Assembly (NCBI GenBank): GCA_016792585.1
Contig: JAEULB010000027.1
Location: 1 to 46,662, forward strand
From: Rhodospirillaceae bacterium
GTDB lineage: Bacteria > Pseudomonadota > Alphaproteobacteria > SHVZ01
Direction of reading: 5' to 3'
DNA length: 46,662 nt
The notes under the pieces were generated by a model. The model worked only from the letters and a program-made list of their open reading frames with translations, did not search any database and was not told the origin of the DNA. A program made the position numbers and the translations under genes. How positions within the stretch are numbered: position 1 is the stretch's first letter; the number at the start of each line of letters is the position of its first letter. Of the stretch, positions 32,435 to 40,430 are shown in pieces.

Positions 32435-33175
32435 ATGATCGAGAAAGAGGTGATGGTCACCACCAAGCACGGCGCGATGCCGAGCTTCGCGGTCTGCCCG
32501 GAAGGTCCCGGCTCATATCCGGCGATCATTCTGTACATGGACGCGCCCGGCATCCGCGAGGAGCTGCGCAACCACGCCCGGCGCATCGCCAAGCATGGCT
32601 ACTTCTGCCTGCTGCCGGACATGTACTACCGCGTCGGCACGCTCCGTTTCGATCTGCCGCGCCGGGACGACGGCATGTCGGCGGTGATCCGGGCGGCGAT
32701 GGGGCACCTCACCAACGCGCTGGTGATGGACGACACCGCGGCGATGCTCTCCTTCCTCGACGCCCAGGAGAAGGTGAAGCCCGGCCCGATTGGCTGCGTC
32801 GGCCATTGCATGAGCGGCCGCTTCATCACCGCGGCTGCGGCCACGTTCCCGACGCGCTTCGCCGCCTCGGCGTCGCTCTACGGTGTAGGCATCGTCACCG
32901 ACAAGGAGGACTCCGCCCATCTCGGCCTGCCGAAGGTGAAGGGCGAGCTTTATTACGGCTTCGCCGAGACCGACTCCTCGGCGCCGCCGGCGACGATCGA
33001 GGCGTTGCGGTCGGCGCTCGACAAGGCCGGCACCCGCTATGCGATCGACATCTATCCCGGCTCGCTCCATGGCTACGCCTTTGCCGAGCGGCAGGCCTAC
33101 CACCCGCTCGCGGCCGAGGAGAGCTGGAGCAAGCTCTTCGCGCTGTGGGATCGACACCTGAAGAAAAGCGGATGA
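32435..33175 (+). CDS. Dienelactone-hydrolase family protein
   Basis: A 246-residue alpha/beta hydrolase with the Cys nucleophile motif GHCMSG (C125) used by dienelactone hydrolases, an acid residue in the FAETD region (about 175-180) and the His in SLHGYAF. The start MIEKEVMVTTKHG is typical. Dienelactone hydrolases open lactone rings in aromatic degradation, but this family also hydrolyses other esters. The gene overlaps the first CoA-transferase subunit by four bases, so its product is probably activated to a CoA ester next. The true substrate is not shown. Confidence 0.82.
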   Translation: MIEKEVMVTTKHGAMPSFAVCPEGPGSYPAIILYMDAPGIREELRNHARRIAKHGYFCLLPDMYYRVGTLRFDLPRRDDGMSAVIRAAMGHLTNALVMDDTAAMLSFLDAQEKVKPGPIGCVGHCMSGRFITAAAATFPTRFAASASLYGVGIVTDKEDSAHLGLPKVKGELYYGFAETDSSAPPATIEALRSALDKAGTRYAIDIYPGSLHGYAFAERQAYHPLAAEESWSKLFALWDRHLKKSG

Positions 33176-34212
33176 TCCGGTCAGGCAGCGATCGACCAGG
33201 CAATCGGCCGCTCGACGGTATCCGCATCGTCGAGGCGCATTCGCCGGACGCGCCCTTGGACCTGCGCCTCGCGGGCGCGCTGGCCGGGCGGATCGCCGCC
33301 GATCTCGGCGCCGCTGTCTCCTTCAGCGGTCCGCCGCCGTCCCGACGGGACGGGCTGTTCGCCTTCCTCAATGCGGGCAAGCGCTGGATCCCGGCGCTGC
33401 GACCCGACCGCAGCGCTGCCGACGTCGCCATCGTCGACGACCGCCTCTTCGCGCAAGGCGGCCTGGCGAAGGCCGACGTCACTGCCGTGCTGTCGACCTT
33501 CGCGGCAGGAGCGCCGGCGATGCCGGCGAGCGCCTTCACGGTGATGGCGCTGGGCGGGTTGCTGGACATCGTCGGCGATCCCGAGCGCGAGCCGCTTCGC
33601 CTTGGCGGACACCAGATGGCCTATGCCGCGGGACTCGCCGCCTATACCGGCATCGCCGCCGCGCTCTGCGGACGAGGCAAGCGCACCTCCGCCGAGGTCG
33701 TGCGCGTGAACATGCTGGACACGGCGATCTGGCTCAACTGGAAGAGCGCGCCGGTCGCCGGAGCCGGCGAACCGCCGCCGACCCGCTCCGGCCGCGCGGC
33801 CGAATGGCAGGTGCTGCGCTGCGCCGACGGCTATGTGGTGCTGGTCTATCAGGAGGGCGACTGGGCGGCGTTGAAGTCGCTGGTCGGCGACCCACGCCTG
33901 GAAGCCGCGCATCTGGAGACGCGGCCCGGCCGCCTCATGCATCTTCGCGAGATCGCTGCGATCATCGAGGCGGCGTTCATGCGGCACACAAGGGCCGAGA
34001 TCCGGGCGAGGGCGCTGGAGAAGCGGCTGCCACTCGGGCCGATCTGGAGCCCGCGCGAGCTCGATCGCGACGAACAGACCCTCGCCCGCGCCTTCCTGTG
34101 CCGGATGGACGAGGGCATGACGCTGCCGCGCCTGCCGGTGCTGTGGAGCGGCCGCGCCTTTCCGCCGGGGGCGATCCCGGCCGTGGCGATCGAGGCGGAA
34201 GCCCTCTCTTGA
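33172..34212 (+). CDS. Family III (CaiB-like) CoA-transferase subunit with catalytic Asp
   Basis: A 346-residue protein. It lacks the standard N-terminal CoA-binding stretch and the NRNK-x-DLK motif, but keeps the core (ALGGLLDIVGDPE, then GGHQMAYAAGLAAYTGIAAAL) and VRVNMLDTAIWLN, where D183 occupies the catalytic Asp position of formyl-CoA transferase. The next gene, joined by a TTGA overlap, encodes the complementary subunit. A two-subunit arrangement with unequal active sites is known for benzylsuccinate CoA-transferase BbsEF. It would move CoA from a donor such as succinyl-CoA to a pathway acid. Confidence 0.75.
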   Translation: MIRSGSDRPGNRPLDGIRIVEAHSPDAPLDLRLAGALAGRIAADLGAAVSFSGPPPSRRDGLFAFLNAGKRWIPALRPDRSAADVAIVDDRLFAQGGLAKADVTAVLSTFAAGAPAMPASAFTVMALGGLLDIVGDPEREPLRLGGHQMAYAAGLAAYTGIAAALCGRGKRTSAEVVRVNMLDTAIWLNWKSAPVAGAGEPPPTRSGRAAEWQVLRCADGYVVLVYQEGDWAALKSLVGDPRLEAAHLETRPGRLMHLREIAAIIEAAFMRHTRAEIRARALEKRLPLGPIWSPRELDRDEQTLARAFLCRMDEGMTLPRLPVLWSGRAFPPGAIPAVAIEAEALS

Positions 34213-35354
34213 CCGGCCCGCTTCACGGCTGCCGCGTTCTCGATCTTGGCATCATCACCGCCGGCGCTGCGACCTCGGCCTTGCTGGCCGATCTCGGGGC
34301 CGAGGTCATCAAGGTCGAGTCCTCGACCTACCGCGATCCCTTTCGCATCTGGTCATCGCGCGACCCCAACGACGCGGCCGGCGGCATGCCGCCCTATTTC
34401 CGGGCGACCAACCGCAACAAGGTCGGCATCAGCATCGACCTCAAGAAGGACGAGGGCCGAGAGGTCTTCCTCCGCCTCGCAGGGCAGAGCGATATCGTCG
34501 TCGAGAACTTCCGCCGGGGTGTGCTCGATCGGCTGAAGCTGGGGTACCCCGTATTGGAGAGCGCGAAGCCCGGGATCATCCTCGCCTCGATCTCCAGCCA
34601 GGGCGAAACCGGACCCGATGCCGGCTACGTCTCCTACGGCACGACCCTGGAGGCGGTGGCCGGCCTCGCGTGGCGGACCGGCTATGCCGGCGACGAGCCG
34701 GTGGTGAGCGGGCGCGATCTCAACTACCCCGACCAGGTGGCGGCCATCTTCGCCGCCGGCATGATCGTCACTGCCTGGCGGTCGCGGCTCGAGACCGGCA
34801 CCGGGTCTCATCTCGACCTGTCGCAGCGTGAGCTGACCAGCTTCCTCAGCGGCGAGGCCTTCGCAGATCCGGATGAGGAGACGCCGCGACAGGGCAATGC
34901 CCAGCCGCCTCATCATTACCTGCAAGAATGTTTTCGCGCCGCCGACGGGGTCTGGGTCGCGGTGACCGTGGACGGCGATCAGGTCGCCTCCCTGGATCGC
35001 GCGGTTCCCGGCACGGGCGCGCCGGAAGCACGGCTGCGGACCTGGGTTGCCGGACGATCCGCTCAACAAGGTGCCGATGATCTGACGGCCGCCGGGATCG
35101 CCGCCGCCGTCGTTCTCGACGGCACCGGCATGATGGCGCATGCCGGCAACCTGTGGAGCACGGCGATGCTGCGTCTCGACGAGGGCGCGTTGGTGAAGGG
35201 CTTCCCGTTTCAGCTGGACGCGATGCCGCTCCGGATCGTACGCGATGCGCCGAAGGCTGGCGCCGATACCGCCGAGGTGCTGGCGCGGGTCGGCGGTTAC
35301 TCCGAGGCCGAGATCGCCGACTTCGCCGGGCGCGGCGTTATAGAAATCGCCTAA
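34209..35354 (+). CDS. Family III (CaiB-like) CoA-transferase second subunit
   Basis: A 381-residue protein beginning at a TTG that overlaps the previous stop. The N-terminal half is canonical for the family: GCRVLDLGIITAGAATSALLADLGAEVIKVE, split by NRNKVGISIDLKKDEG, and IVVENFRRGVLDRLKLGY. At the position of the catalytic Asp it has Glu (GSHLDLSQREL, E208). Its partner supplies Asp, so the pair probably forms a heteromer with one main active site. It ends convergently with the LysR gene, overlapping by three to four bases, and no terminator lies between them. Confidence 0.78.
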   Translation: MTGPLHGCRVLDLGIITAGAATSALLADLGAEVIKVESSTYRDPFRIWSSRDPNDAAGGMPPYFRATNRNKVGISIDLKKDEGREVFLRLAGQSDIVVENFRRGVLDRLKLGYPVLESAKPGIILASISSQGETGPDAGYVSYGTTLEAVAGLAWRTGYAGDEPVVSGRDLNYPDQVAAIFAAGMIVTAWRSRLETGTGSHLDLSQRELTSFLSGEAFADPDEETPRQGNAQPPHHYLQECFRAADGVWVAVTVDGDQVASLDRAVPGTGAPEARLRTWVAGRSAQQGADDLTAAGIAAAVVLDGTGMMAHAGNLWSTAMLRLDEGALVKGFPFQLDAMPLRIVRDAPKAGADTAEVLARVGGYSEAEIADFAGRGVIEIA

Positions 35355-36295
35355 GCGCGCTTCCGCTCCTTCTTTCGCGGGAAGCGATGGCTGCGGTTGT
35401 AGCGCTCGGCCTCGGCCAGAATCCATTTTCGGAACTCGGTCAGGCGCGAATTCTCCGGCGCGTTCTCGAGATAGGTCAGGTAGTAGGCGGTGTTGTTGTC
35501 GTGGACGAAGTCGAACGGCGCGATCAGGCGACCGCTTTCGATGTCCTCGATCACGAGCGCCATCTGGCCGATGGCGACGCCGAGTCCCTCATGCGCCGCC
35601 TGGTAGGCGAGGCTGGAGCTCTCGAAGCGAAGACCCCGCTGCGCATCGACCTCCGGCGCGCCGGCGGCGGCACACCAGTCCGCCCAGTCTTTGGGCCGGA
35701 CCAGCGAGTGCAGAAGGGTGTGCTGGGCCAGATCGCCGACCTTCTTCAGCGGCGGGCCCGCGCTGAGCAGCTTCGGCGAGCAGACCGGGATCAGCTCGCT
35801 TCCCGCCAGCTTGTGCGCGGTCAGGTCGGGCCAGGAGCCGGTGCCCTGCTGGATCACCACGTCGACATCGCCGGTGCTGAGCAGGTGGGTCGGCAGCGGC
35901 GCCAGCGAAGTGGTGAGGCGGATCTCGCGCTTGGGATAGAGCGCATGGAAGGCCGGCAGCCGCGTTACCAGCCATTTGAGCGTGAAGGTCATCGGGCAGT
36001 GGACGTGTAGCGGCCGCTCGCGTCGGGCGTTCAGCAGGCGCTGCGTTGCCGCGTCGATGCGGTCGAAGACCTCGGTCAGCGTCGCCGCGTAGAGCTTGGT
36101 CTCGTCGGTGATGCGGAGGTCGCGGTTGGTGCGCTCGAACAGCTCGACGCCAAGGATGTCCTCCAGCAGCTTGATCTGCCGGCTGATGGCGCCGGGCGTG
36201 ACGTGCAGTTCCTCGGCGGCGCGCGTGAAGCTGACATGGCGGCCCGCCGCCTCCAGGGCCTTCAGCGCATTGAGAGGAGGCAAGCGGAGAGCCAT
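35351..36295 (-). CDS. LysR-family regulator, GcvA-like, likely regulator of the cluster
   Basis: A 314-residue LysR protein. The N-terminal winged helix is clear (LNALKALEAAGRHVSFTRAA, then ELHVTPGAISRQIKLLEDILG), and the effector domain begins near residue 92. The GcvA-type features PLNALKAFEAA-like and IPVCSPKLL are present. It is divergent from the GST operon, with a LysR box 15 bp upstream of its own start. The same box occurs at three other promoters in this region, which makes it the probable activator and autoregulator of all four. The inducer is unknown. Confidence 0.92.
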   Translation of the reverse strand: MALRLPPLNALKALEAAGRHVSFTRAAEELHVTPGAISRQIKLLEDILGVELFERTNRDLRITDETKLYAATLTEVFDRIDAATQRLLNARRERPLHVHCPMTFTLKWLVTRLPAFHALYPKREIRLTTSLAPLPTHLLSTGDVDVVIQQGTGSWPDLTAHKLAGSELIPVCSPKLLSAGPPLKKVGDLAQHTLLHSLVRPKDWADWCAAAGAPEVDAQRGLRFESSSLAYQAAHEGLGVAIGQMALVIEDIESGRLIAPFDFVHDNNTAYYLTYLENAPENSRLTEFRKWILAEAERYNRSHRFPRKKERKRA

Positions 36296-36309
36296 CGGGC
36301 CACGTCCAT

Positions 36310-36376
36310 ATGAGAAAATATCAAGAGAAACTATGTTTAAGTCGCTTGACCCGCAACCCGTATCTTTTTGTTAATG
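36310..36376 (+). promoter_or_regulatory. LysR box B and promoter of the GST operon, also LysR autoregulation site
   Basis: Box ATGAG-aaaat-ATCAA (36310-36324) is the least perfect of the four dyads. AGTCG lies 30 bp after the box start and the -35 TTGACC (36346-36351) 36 bp after it, the same spacing as the other copies. A -10-like TGTTAA/GTTAAT follows at 36369-36375. It lies 15 bp from the LysR start, where binding could also repress the regulator. Confidence 0.72.
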
Positions 36377-36473
36377 GCATGAATGGCGAGGTCTTCCGGT
36401 TGCGAGGCGACTGGATCGATCCGCCCGAGAGTTGAGAAATCGTCGAAGATTGGATCGCGGGCCGGGGGGCGGA

Positions 36474-37121
36474 GTGAAACTGTTCTGGTCGTCCAGGTCG
36501 CCCTATGTCCGCAAGGTCATGGTGATCGCGCATGAGGTCGGCGTCGCGCACCGCCTCACCATTGTTCCGGTGACGGTCAAGGGCACCGAGATCGTCGAGC
36601 AGATCATCGCCGTCAATCCGTTCGGCAAGATCCCGACGCTCCTGCTCGACGACGGCACCGCGATCTATGACTCCCCGGTGATCTGCGAGTACCTCGATGG
36701 GTTGCACGCGGGACGGCGAATGTTCCCGGCCGCGCGCGAGGCGCGTCTCCAGGCGCTCCAGAACCAGGCGATCGGCGATGCGATGATGGACACCCTGATC
36801 GTCTGGCTCGGCGAGACGATGCGCGCCCAGCCCGATCACTCGGCCCCGCGGATCGCCGTCTGCCGGCACAAGATGGCGAAGGCGCTGGATCGGCTCGAGG
36901 CCGCGGCGCCCGTGCTCGCTGCCACGCCTTTCGACATCGGGCACGCGGCGATCGGGACGGCGCTCTCCTACATGGGCTTCCGCTTCGCGCCGGAGGGTTG
37001 GCGCTCGGGGCGCCCCGCTCTTGCGGCGTGGTACGACACTTTCGCCGCCCGCCCGTCGGCGAAGGCGACGGAGTTCTACGTCGAGACGGCGGCGCCCGTC
37101 GCCGCGACAGCGAAGGGTTGA
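36474..37121 (+). CDS. Glutathione S-transferase family protein
   Basis: The GTG at 36474, preceded by a GGGGGGCGGA site, gives 215 residues. The thioredoxin-like N-terminal domain is clear (MKLFWSSRSPYVRKVMVIAHE, cut here by its usual Ser-rich active loop; then NPFGKIPTLLLDDG and IYDSPVICEYLD). The C-terminal domain is all helical. In aromatic and CoA pathways such proteins often act as isomerases or as lyases that cleave thioethers. Here the role is unknown. First gene of the transcript from LysR box B. Confidence 0.85.
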   Translation: MKLFWSSRSPYVRKVMVIAHEVGVAHRLTIVPVTVKGTEIVEQIIAVNPFGKIPTLLLDDGTAIYDSPVICEYLDGLHAGRRMFPAAREARLQALQNQAIGDAMMDTLIVWLGETMRAQPDHSAPRIAVCRHKMAKALDRLEAAAPVLAATPFDIGHAAIGTALSYMGFRFAPEGWRSGRPALAAWYDTFAARPSAKATEFYVETAAPVAATAKG

Positions 37122-37125
37122 GTCC

Positions 37126-38295
37126 GTGACGATCAAGAACAAAGCCTATATCGCCGGGGCCTTCGAGCATCCGACGCGGCACGCGCCCGATAAGTCGGTG
37201 GCGCAGCTCCATGCCGAGGTCGCGCGCGGCGCTCTCGAGGACGCGGGCCTTACCAAGAACGACATCGACGGGTATTTCTGCGGCGGCGACGCGCCGGGAA
37301 CCGGCCCGCTGTCGATGGTCGACTACATGAACCTGAAGGTTCGCCACGTCGACTCGACCAACATCGGCGGATCCTCCTACATCGCGCACGTCGCGCATGC
37401 GGCCGAAGCGATCGCGGCGGGCAAGTGCAACGTGGCGCTGATCACGCTGGCCGGCCGGCCGCGCAGCGAGGGCACCGCCGGCGGCGTCCCTCCGCGTACC
37501 GACAATCCCGTGCAGCCGGATTTCGCCTGGGAGCAGCCCTTCGGGCTCGCGACCGTGAATGCCTACGGCCTCTGTGCCATGCGCCACATGCACGAGTTCG
37601 GCACCACGGCCGAGCAGTTCGCCTGGGTCAAGGTCGCGGCCTCGCATCATGCGCAGCACAACCCCAACGCCGTACTCCGCGACCTCGTGACGGTGGAGCA
37701 GGTCGTGAAGTCGCCGATGATCTCCGATCCCATCCATCGCCTCGACTGCTGCGTCATCAGCGACGGCGGCGGCGCGCTCATCGTAGCGCGGCCGGAGATC
37801 GCCAAGAACCTGAAGCGGCCGCTGGTCAAGGTGATCGGCGCCGGCGAGGCGCCGAAGCACCAGATGGGCGGCAATGTCGACCTGACCTATTCGGCGGCGG
37901 TGTGGTCGGGACCCACGGCCTTTGCCGAAGCCGGCATCAAGCCTGCCGACGTGAAATACGTCTCGGTCTACGACAGCTTCACCGTCACGGTGGTGATCCA
38001 GCTCGAGGACTTAGGATTCTGCGCTAAGGGGAAGGGCGGCCCCTTCGTCGCCGACGGCAACCTGATCTCGGGCCAGGGGAAGCTGCCGTTCAACACCGAT
38101 GGCGGTGGTCTCTGCAACAACCATCCGGCCCATCGGGGCGGCATGACCAAGGTGATCGAGGCGGTGCGCCAGCTGCGCGGCGAGGCCCATCCGGCGGTGC
38201 AGGTGAAGAACTGCGACATCGCGCTGGCGCATGGCACCGGCGGACTCCTCGGCACCCGCCACGGCGCCGCCACCCTGATCCTCGAGCGGGAGTGA
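37126..38295 (+). CDS. Second thiolase-like protein lacking the catalytic Cys (SCP2/Ltp2 type)
   Basis: A 389-residue protein from a GTG four bases after the GST stop. Thiolase-fold features include ALEDAGLTKNDIDGYFCGG and the C-terminal HGTGGLLGTRHGAATLIL. At the nucleophile position it reads TNIGGSSYIAHV with no Cys. The YDSFTVTVVIQLEDLGFC segment parallels that of the first thiolase-like protein. Like the first, it is followed immediately by a DUF35 gene. A retro-aldolase or other carbon-carbon lyase on acyl-CoA is more likely than a thiolase, by analogy with Ltp2-ChsH2. Confidence 0.8.
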   Translation: MTIKNKAYIAGAFEHPTRHAPDKSVAQLHAEVARGALEDAGLTKNDIDGYFCGGDAPGTGPLSMVDYMNLKVRHVDSTNIGGSSYIAHVAHAAEAIAAGKCNVALITLAGRPRSEGTAGGVPPRTDNPVQPDFAWEQPFGLATVNAYGLCAMRHMHEFGTTAEQFAWVKVAASHHAQHNPNAVLRDLVTVEQVVKSPMISDPIHRLDCCVISDGGGALIVARPEIAKNLKRPLVKVIGAGEAPKHQMGGNVDLTYSAAVWSGPTAFAEAGIKPADVKYVSVYDSFTVTVVIQLEDLGFCAKGKGGPFVADGNLISGQGKLPFNTDGGGLCNNHPAHRGGMTKVIEAVRQLRGEAHPAVQVKNCDIALAHGTGGLLGTRHGAATLILERE

Positions 38296-38300
38296 CGGCG

Positions 38301-38672
38301 ATGGATGCGACCGACAACAGCCCCGAGGTCAAGGCGTTCTGGGAGGCGCTGGCGGATGGCCGCTTCCTGGTCCGCCGCTGCACCGACTGCAGCCGCGCCC
38401 ACTGGTATCCGCGCGGCGTCTGTCCCTTCTGCTTCAGCGGCGGGACCGAGTGGGTCGACGGCTCCGGCCGCGGCACGATCTATTCCTACAGCGTCATGCG
38501 GCGGGTCCAGACTCCCTACGCCATCGCCTATGTGACGCTGGAGGAGGGGCCAACGATGATGACCAACATCGTCGACTGCTCCTTCGACGATCTCCGCATC
38601 GGCCAGGCGGTGAGGCTTTCGATCCAGAAGCGCGCCGACGGGTTGTCGCTGCCGATGTTCACGCCGGCCTGA
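38301..38672 (+). CDS. Second DUF35 zinc-ribbon/OB-fold protein
   Basis: A 123-residue protein with a zinc knuckle (CTDCSRAHWYPRGVCPFC) and an OB-fold containing GTIYSYSVMRR and YVTLEEGPTMMTNIV. The ATG at 38301 has a GGGAG site. A GTG at 38292 overlapping the thiolase-like stop is an alternative start. It pairs with the preceding thiolase-like protein in the same way as the pair at 30787-32379. Confidence 0.85.
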   Translation: MDATDNSPEVKAFWEALADGRFLVRRCTDCSRAHWYPRGVCPFCFSGGTEWVDGSGRGTIYSYSVMRRVQTPYAIAYVTLEEGPTMMTNIVDCSFDDLRIGQAVRLSIQKRADGLSLPMFTPA

Positions 38673-38679
38673 ACCTTCA

Positions 38680-39444
38680 GTGTTCTCCTGGGTCGAGGCG
38701 AACGGCGTCGCTCTCCGCTACGAGCTGTCGGGCGCGGGTGCGGAGACGCTGGTGCTGATCCACGAGATGGGCGGCGCCTTGGAGAGCTGGGATCTGGCGA
38801 TGGCCGACCTCGCCCGCGAGCGACGCGTGCTGCGCTACGACGTCCGCGGCGCCGGAATGTCGGAGAAGGTGCGCGGGCGCCTCGACATCGACGCCGCGGC
38901 CGACGACCTACTGGCTCTGCTCGGCATGCTCGATCTGCCGATGCCGGTCGCGGTCGCCGGCTGCGCGGTCGGGGCGGCGATCGCCATCCGGTTCGCGGCC
39001 CGGCATCCGCAGGCGATCTCGGCCCTGATCGCGATGGCGCCGGCGACCGGCATTCCGGAGGCCCGGCGCGCCGAGGTGCTGGCTCGCGCCGACCGGATCG
39101 AACGCGAGGGGATCCGGGCGACGGCCCTTCCGGGCGGTTCGGACGATTCCCGCGATGCCGCCCGCTGCCGGCGGCTGGCCGGCGATCCCGGCAGCCTCGC
39201 GGCGACGTGGCGCATGCTCGCCGGACTGGAAATGGACGGCGACTTCCGGCGCGTACGCTGCCGGAGCCTGGTCCTCGCTGGCAGCCGCGACCAGGCCCGC
39301 CCGCCATCGATGGTCGAGACGGTGGCGAACGCCATTCCCGGTGCCCGCTTCGAGGTGCTGGAGACCGGCCATATCATGCCGCTCGAGACGCCGGACTTGA
39401 TCGCCCGGAAGATCAACGGATTCCTCACCGAAACGCGGGTTTGA
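38680..39444 (+). CDS. Alpha/beta hydrolase with Cys nucleophile motif
   Basis: A 254-residue hydrolase with GTG start, seven bases after the DUF35 stop. The fold is clear: LVLIHEMGGALESW, then LRYDVRGAGMS and a late GHIMPLETPD His. The nucleophile elbow reads AGCAVGAA, giving Cys (C95) where most relatives have Ser. Its sequence layout resembles 3-oxoadipate enol-lactonases, consistent with an aromatic-type pathway. Its stop codon overlaps the LysR box C dyad. Substrate unknown. Confidence 0.78.
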   Translation: MFSWVEANGVALRYELSGAGAETLVLIHEMGGALESWDLAMADLARERRVLRYDVRGAGMSEKVRGRLDIDAAADDLLALLGMLDLPMPVAVAGCAVGAAIAIRFAARHPQAISALIAMAPATGIPEARRAEVLARADRIEREGIRATALPGGSDDSRDAARCRRLAGDPGSLAATWRMLAGLEMDGDFRRVRCRSLVLAGSRDQARPPSMVETVANAIPGARFEVLETGHIMPLETPDLIARKINGFLTETRV

Positions 39445-39505
39445 GGGGAACTCACGGCGCCCTCAGGTTTAGTGGTTTGTTCGCGTTCCGCGACGCCTCG
39501 ATAGT
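39441..39505 (+). promoter_or_regulatory. LysR box C and promoter of the enoyl-CoA hydratase gene
   Basis: Box TTGAG-gggaa-CTCAC (39441-39455) overlaps the stop of the upstream hydrolase gene. AGTGG lies 30 bp and the -35 TTGTTC (39477-39482) 36 bp after the box start. A -10 GATAGT at 39500-39505 follows a 17-bp spacer. The inferred transcription start falls on or next to the ATG at 39512, suggesting a leaderless message. Confidence 0.75.
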
Positions 39506-39511
39506 CCGATC

Positions 39512-40288
39512 ATGGCCATCGATTTCTCGGTTCGCGATCGCGTCGCCACGGTCATGCTCAACCGGCCGGAGGCGATGAACGCCATCGACCCGGAGACCGA
39601 GGCCGAGCTCAAGCGCTGCCTGGCCGAGATCTCGGCGGATGATGCGATCCGCGTCGCCATCGTTACCGGCGCGGGCGAACGCGCTTTCTGCTCGGGCGCC
39701 GACCTAAAGAAGACGATGCCGCCGAAGGAGAGCTTCGCCTCGCTCGCCTTCTCGGCCGCGCGGGCCGATCCTTTCACCGCCGCTATGGCCATCGACAAGC
39801 CGTTGGTTGCCGCGATCAACGGCTACGCGATCGGCGGCGGGCTCGAGCTGGCGCTCGCCTGCGATATCCGCATTGCCGCCGACACGGCCCGGTTCGGCTT
39901 GGCCGAGGTCCGCATCGGCACCATTCCCGGCGCCGGCGGCACCCAGTACCTGCCGCGGATCATCGGGGCAACCAACGCCATGATGCTGCTCGTGACCGGC
40001 GACCAGATCGATGCCCCCGAGGCCCTGCGCATCGGCCTCGTCAGTCGCGTGGTCTCGTTGAAGGACCTGAAGTCCGAGGCGGAGGCGATCGCGGCGCGCA
40101 TCGCCGCCAACGGTCCGCTCGCGGTCAAGGCGGTGAAGCGCCTGGTCCGCCTCGGCGCCGGGCTGCCGCTCGACCGGGCGGCTGAGATGGAACGCTTCGT
40201 CTGGGGCCTGCTCCGGGACACCGAGGACCGGATCGAGGGGCGTCTCGCCTTCCAGGAGAAGCGCAAGCCGGTTTTTCGCGGACGCTGA
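39512..40288 (+). CDS. Enoyl-CoA hydratase/isomerase (crotonase) family protein
   Basis: A 258-residue crotonase. Both catalytic glutamates of enoyl-CoA hydratase are conserved: E112 (GGGLELALACD) and E132 (FGLAEVRIGTIPGAGGTQ). The oxyanion segment AFCSGADLKK is present. It should hydrate an enoyl-CoA to a 3-hydroxyacyl-CoA, possibly feeding a thiolase-like retro-aldolase. No Shine-Dalgarno sequence precedes the ATG (CGATAGTCCGATC), and the promoter lies only a few bases upstream. Confidence 0.9.
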   Translation: MAIDFSVRDRVATVMLNRPEAMNAIDPETEAELKRCLAEISADDAIRVAIVTGAGERAFCSGADLKKTMPPKESFASLAFSAARADPFTAAMAIDKPLVAAINGYAIGGGLELALACDIRIAADTARFGLAEVRIGTIPGAGGTQYLPRIIGATNAMMLLVTGDQIDAPEALRIGLVSRVVSLKDLKSEAEAIAARIAANGPLAVKAVKRLVRLGAGLPLDRAAEMERFVWGLLRDTEDRIEGRLAFQEKRKPVFRGR

Positions 40289-40305
40289 CGCGTTTCGGAC
40301 CGCGC

Positions 40306-40370
40306 GTGAGGGAATCTCAAACGGTGCCAAGGATTAGTCGTTTGTGGGCTTTTCGCGGGTGTCGAATAGT
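40306..40370 (+). promoter_or_regulatory. LysR box D and promoter of the hydrolase/ABC/CoA-transferase operon
   Basis: Box GTGAG-ggaat-CTCAA (40306-40320), then AGTCG at +30, the -35 TTGTGG (40342-40347) at +36 and the -10 AATAGT (40365-40370) after 17 bp. The -10 to +1 region shares ATAGTCCGA with copy C. The transcript should start near 40377 and cover 40431-46650. Confidence 0.75.
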
Positions 40371-40430
40371 CCGAAGACGTGCGGTTCGCAGGTTTCGCGA
40401 CCAAGAGGCGACCTGAAGGGGATGGGTGGT

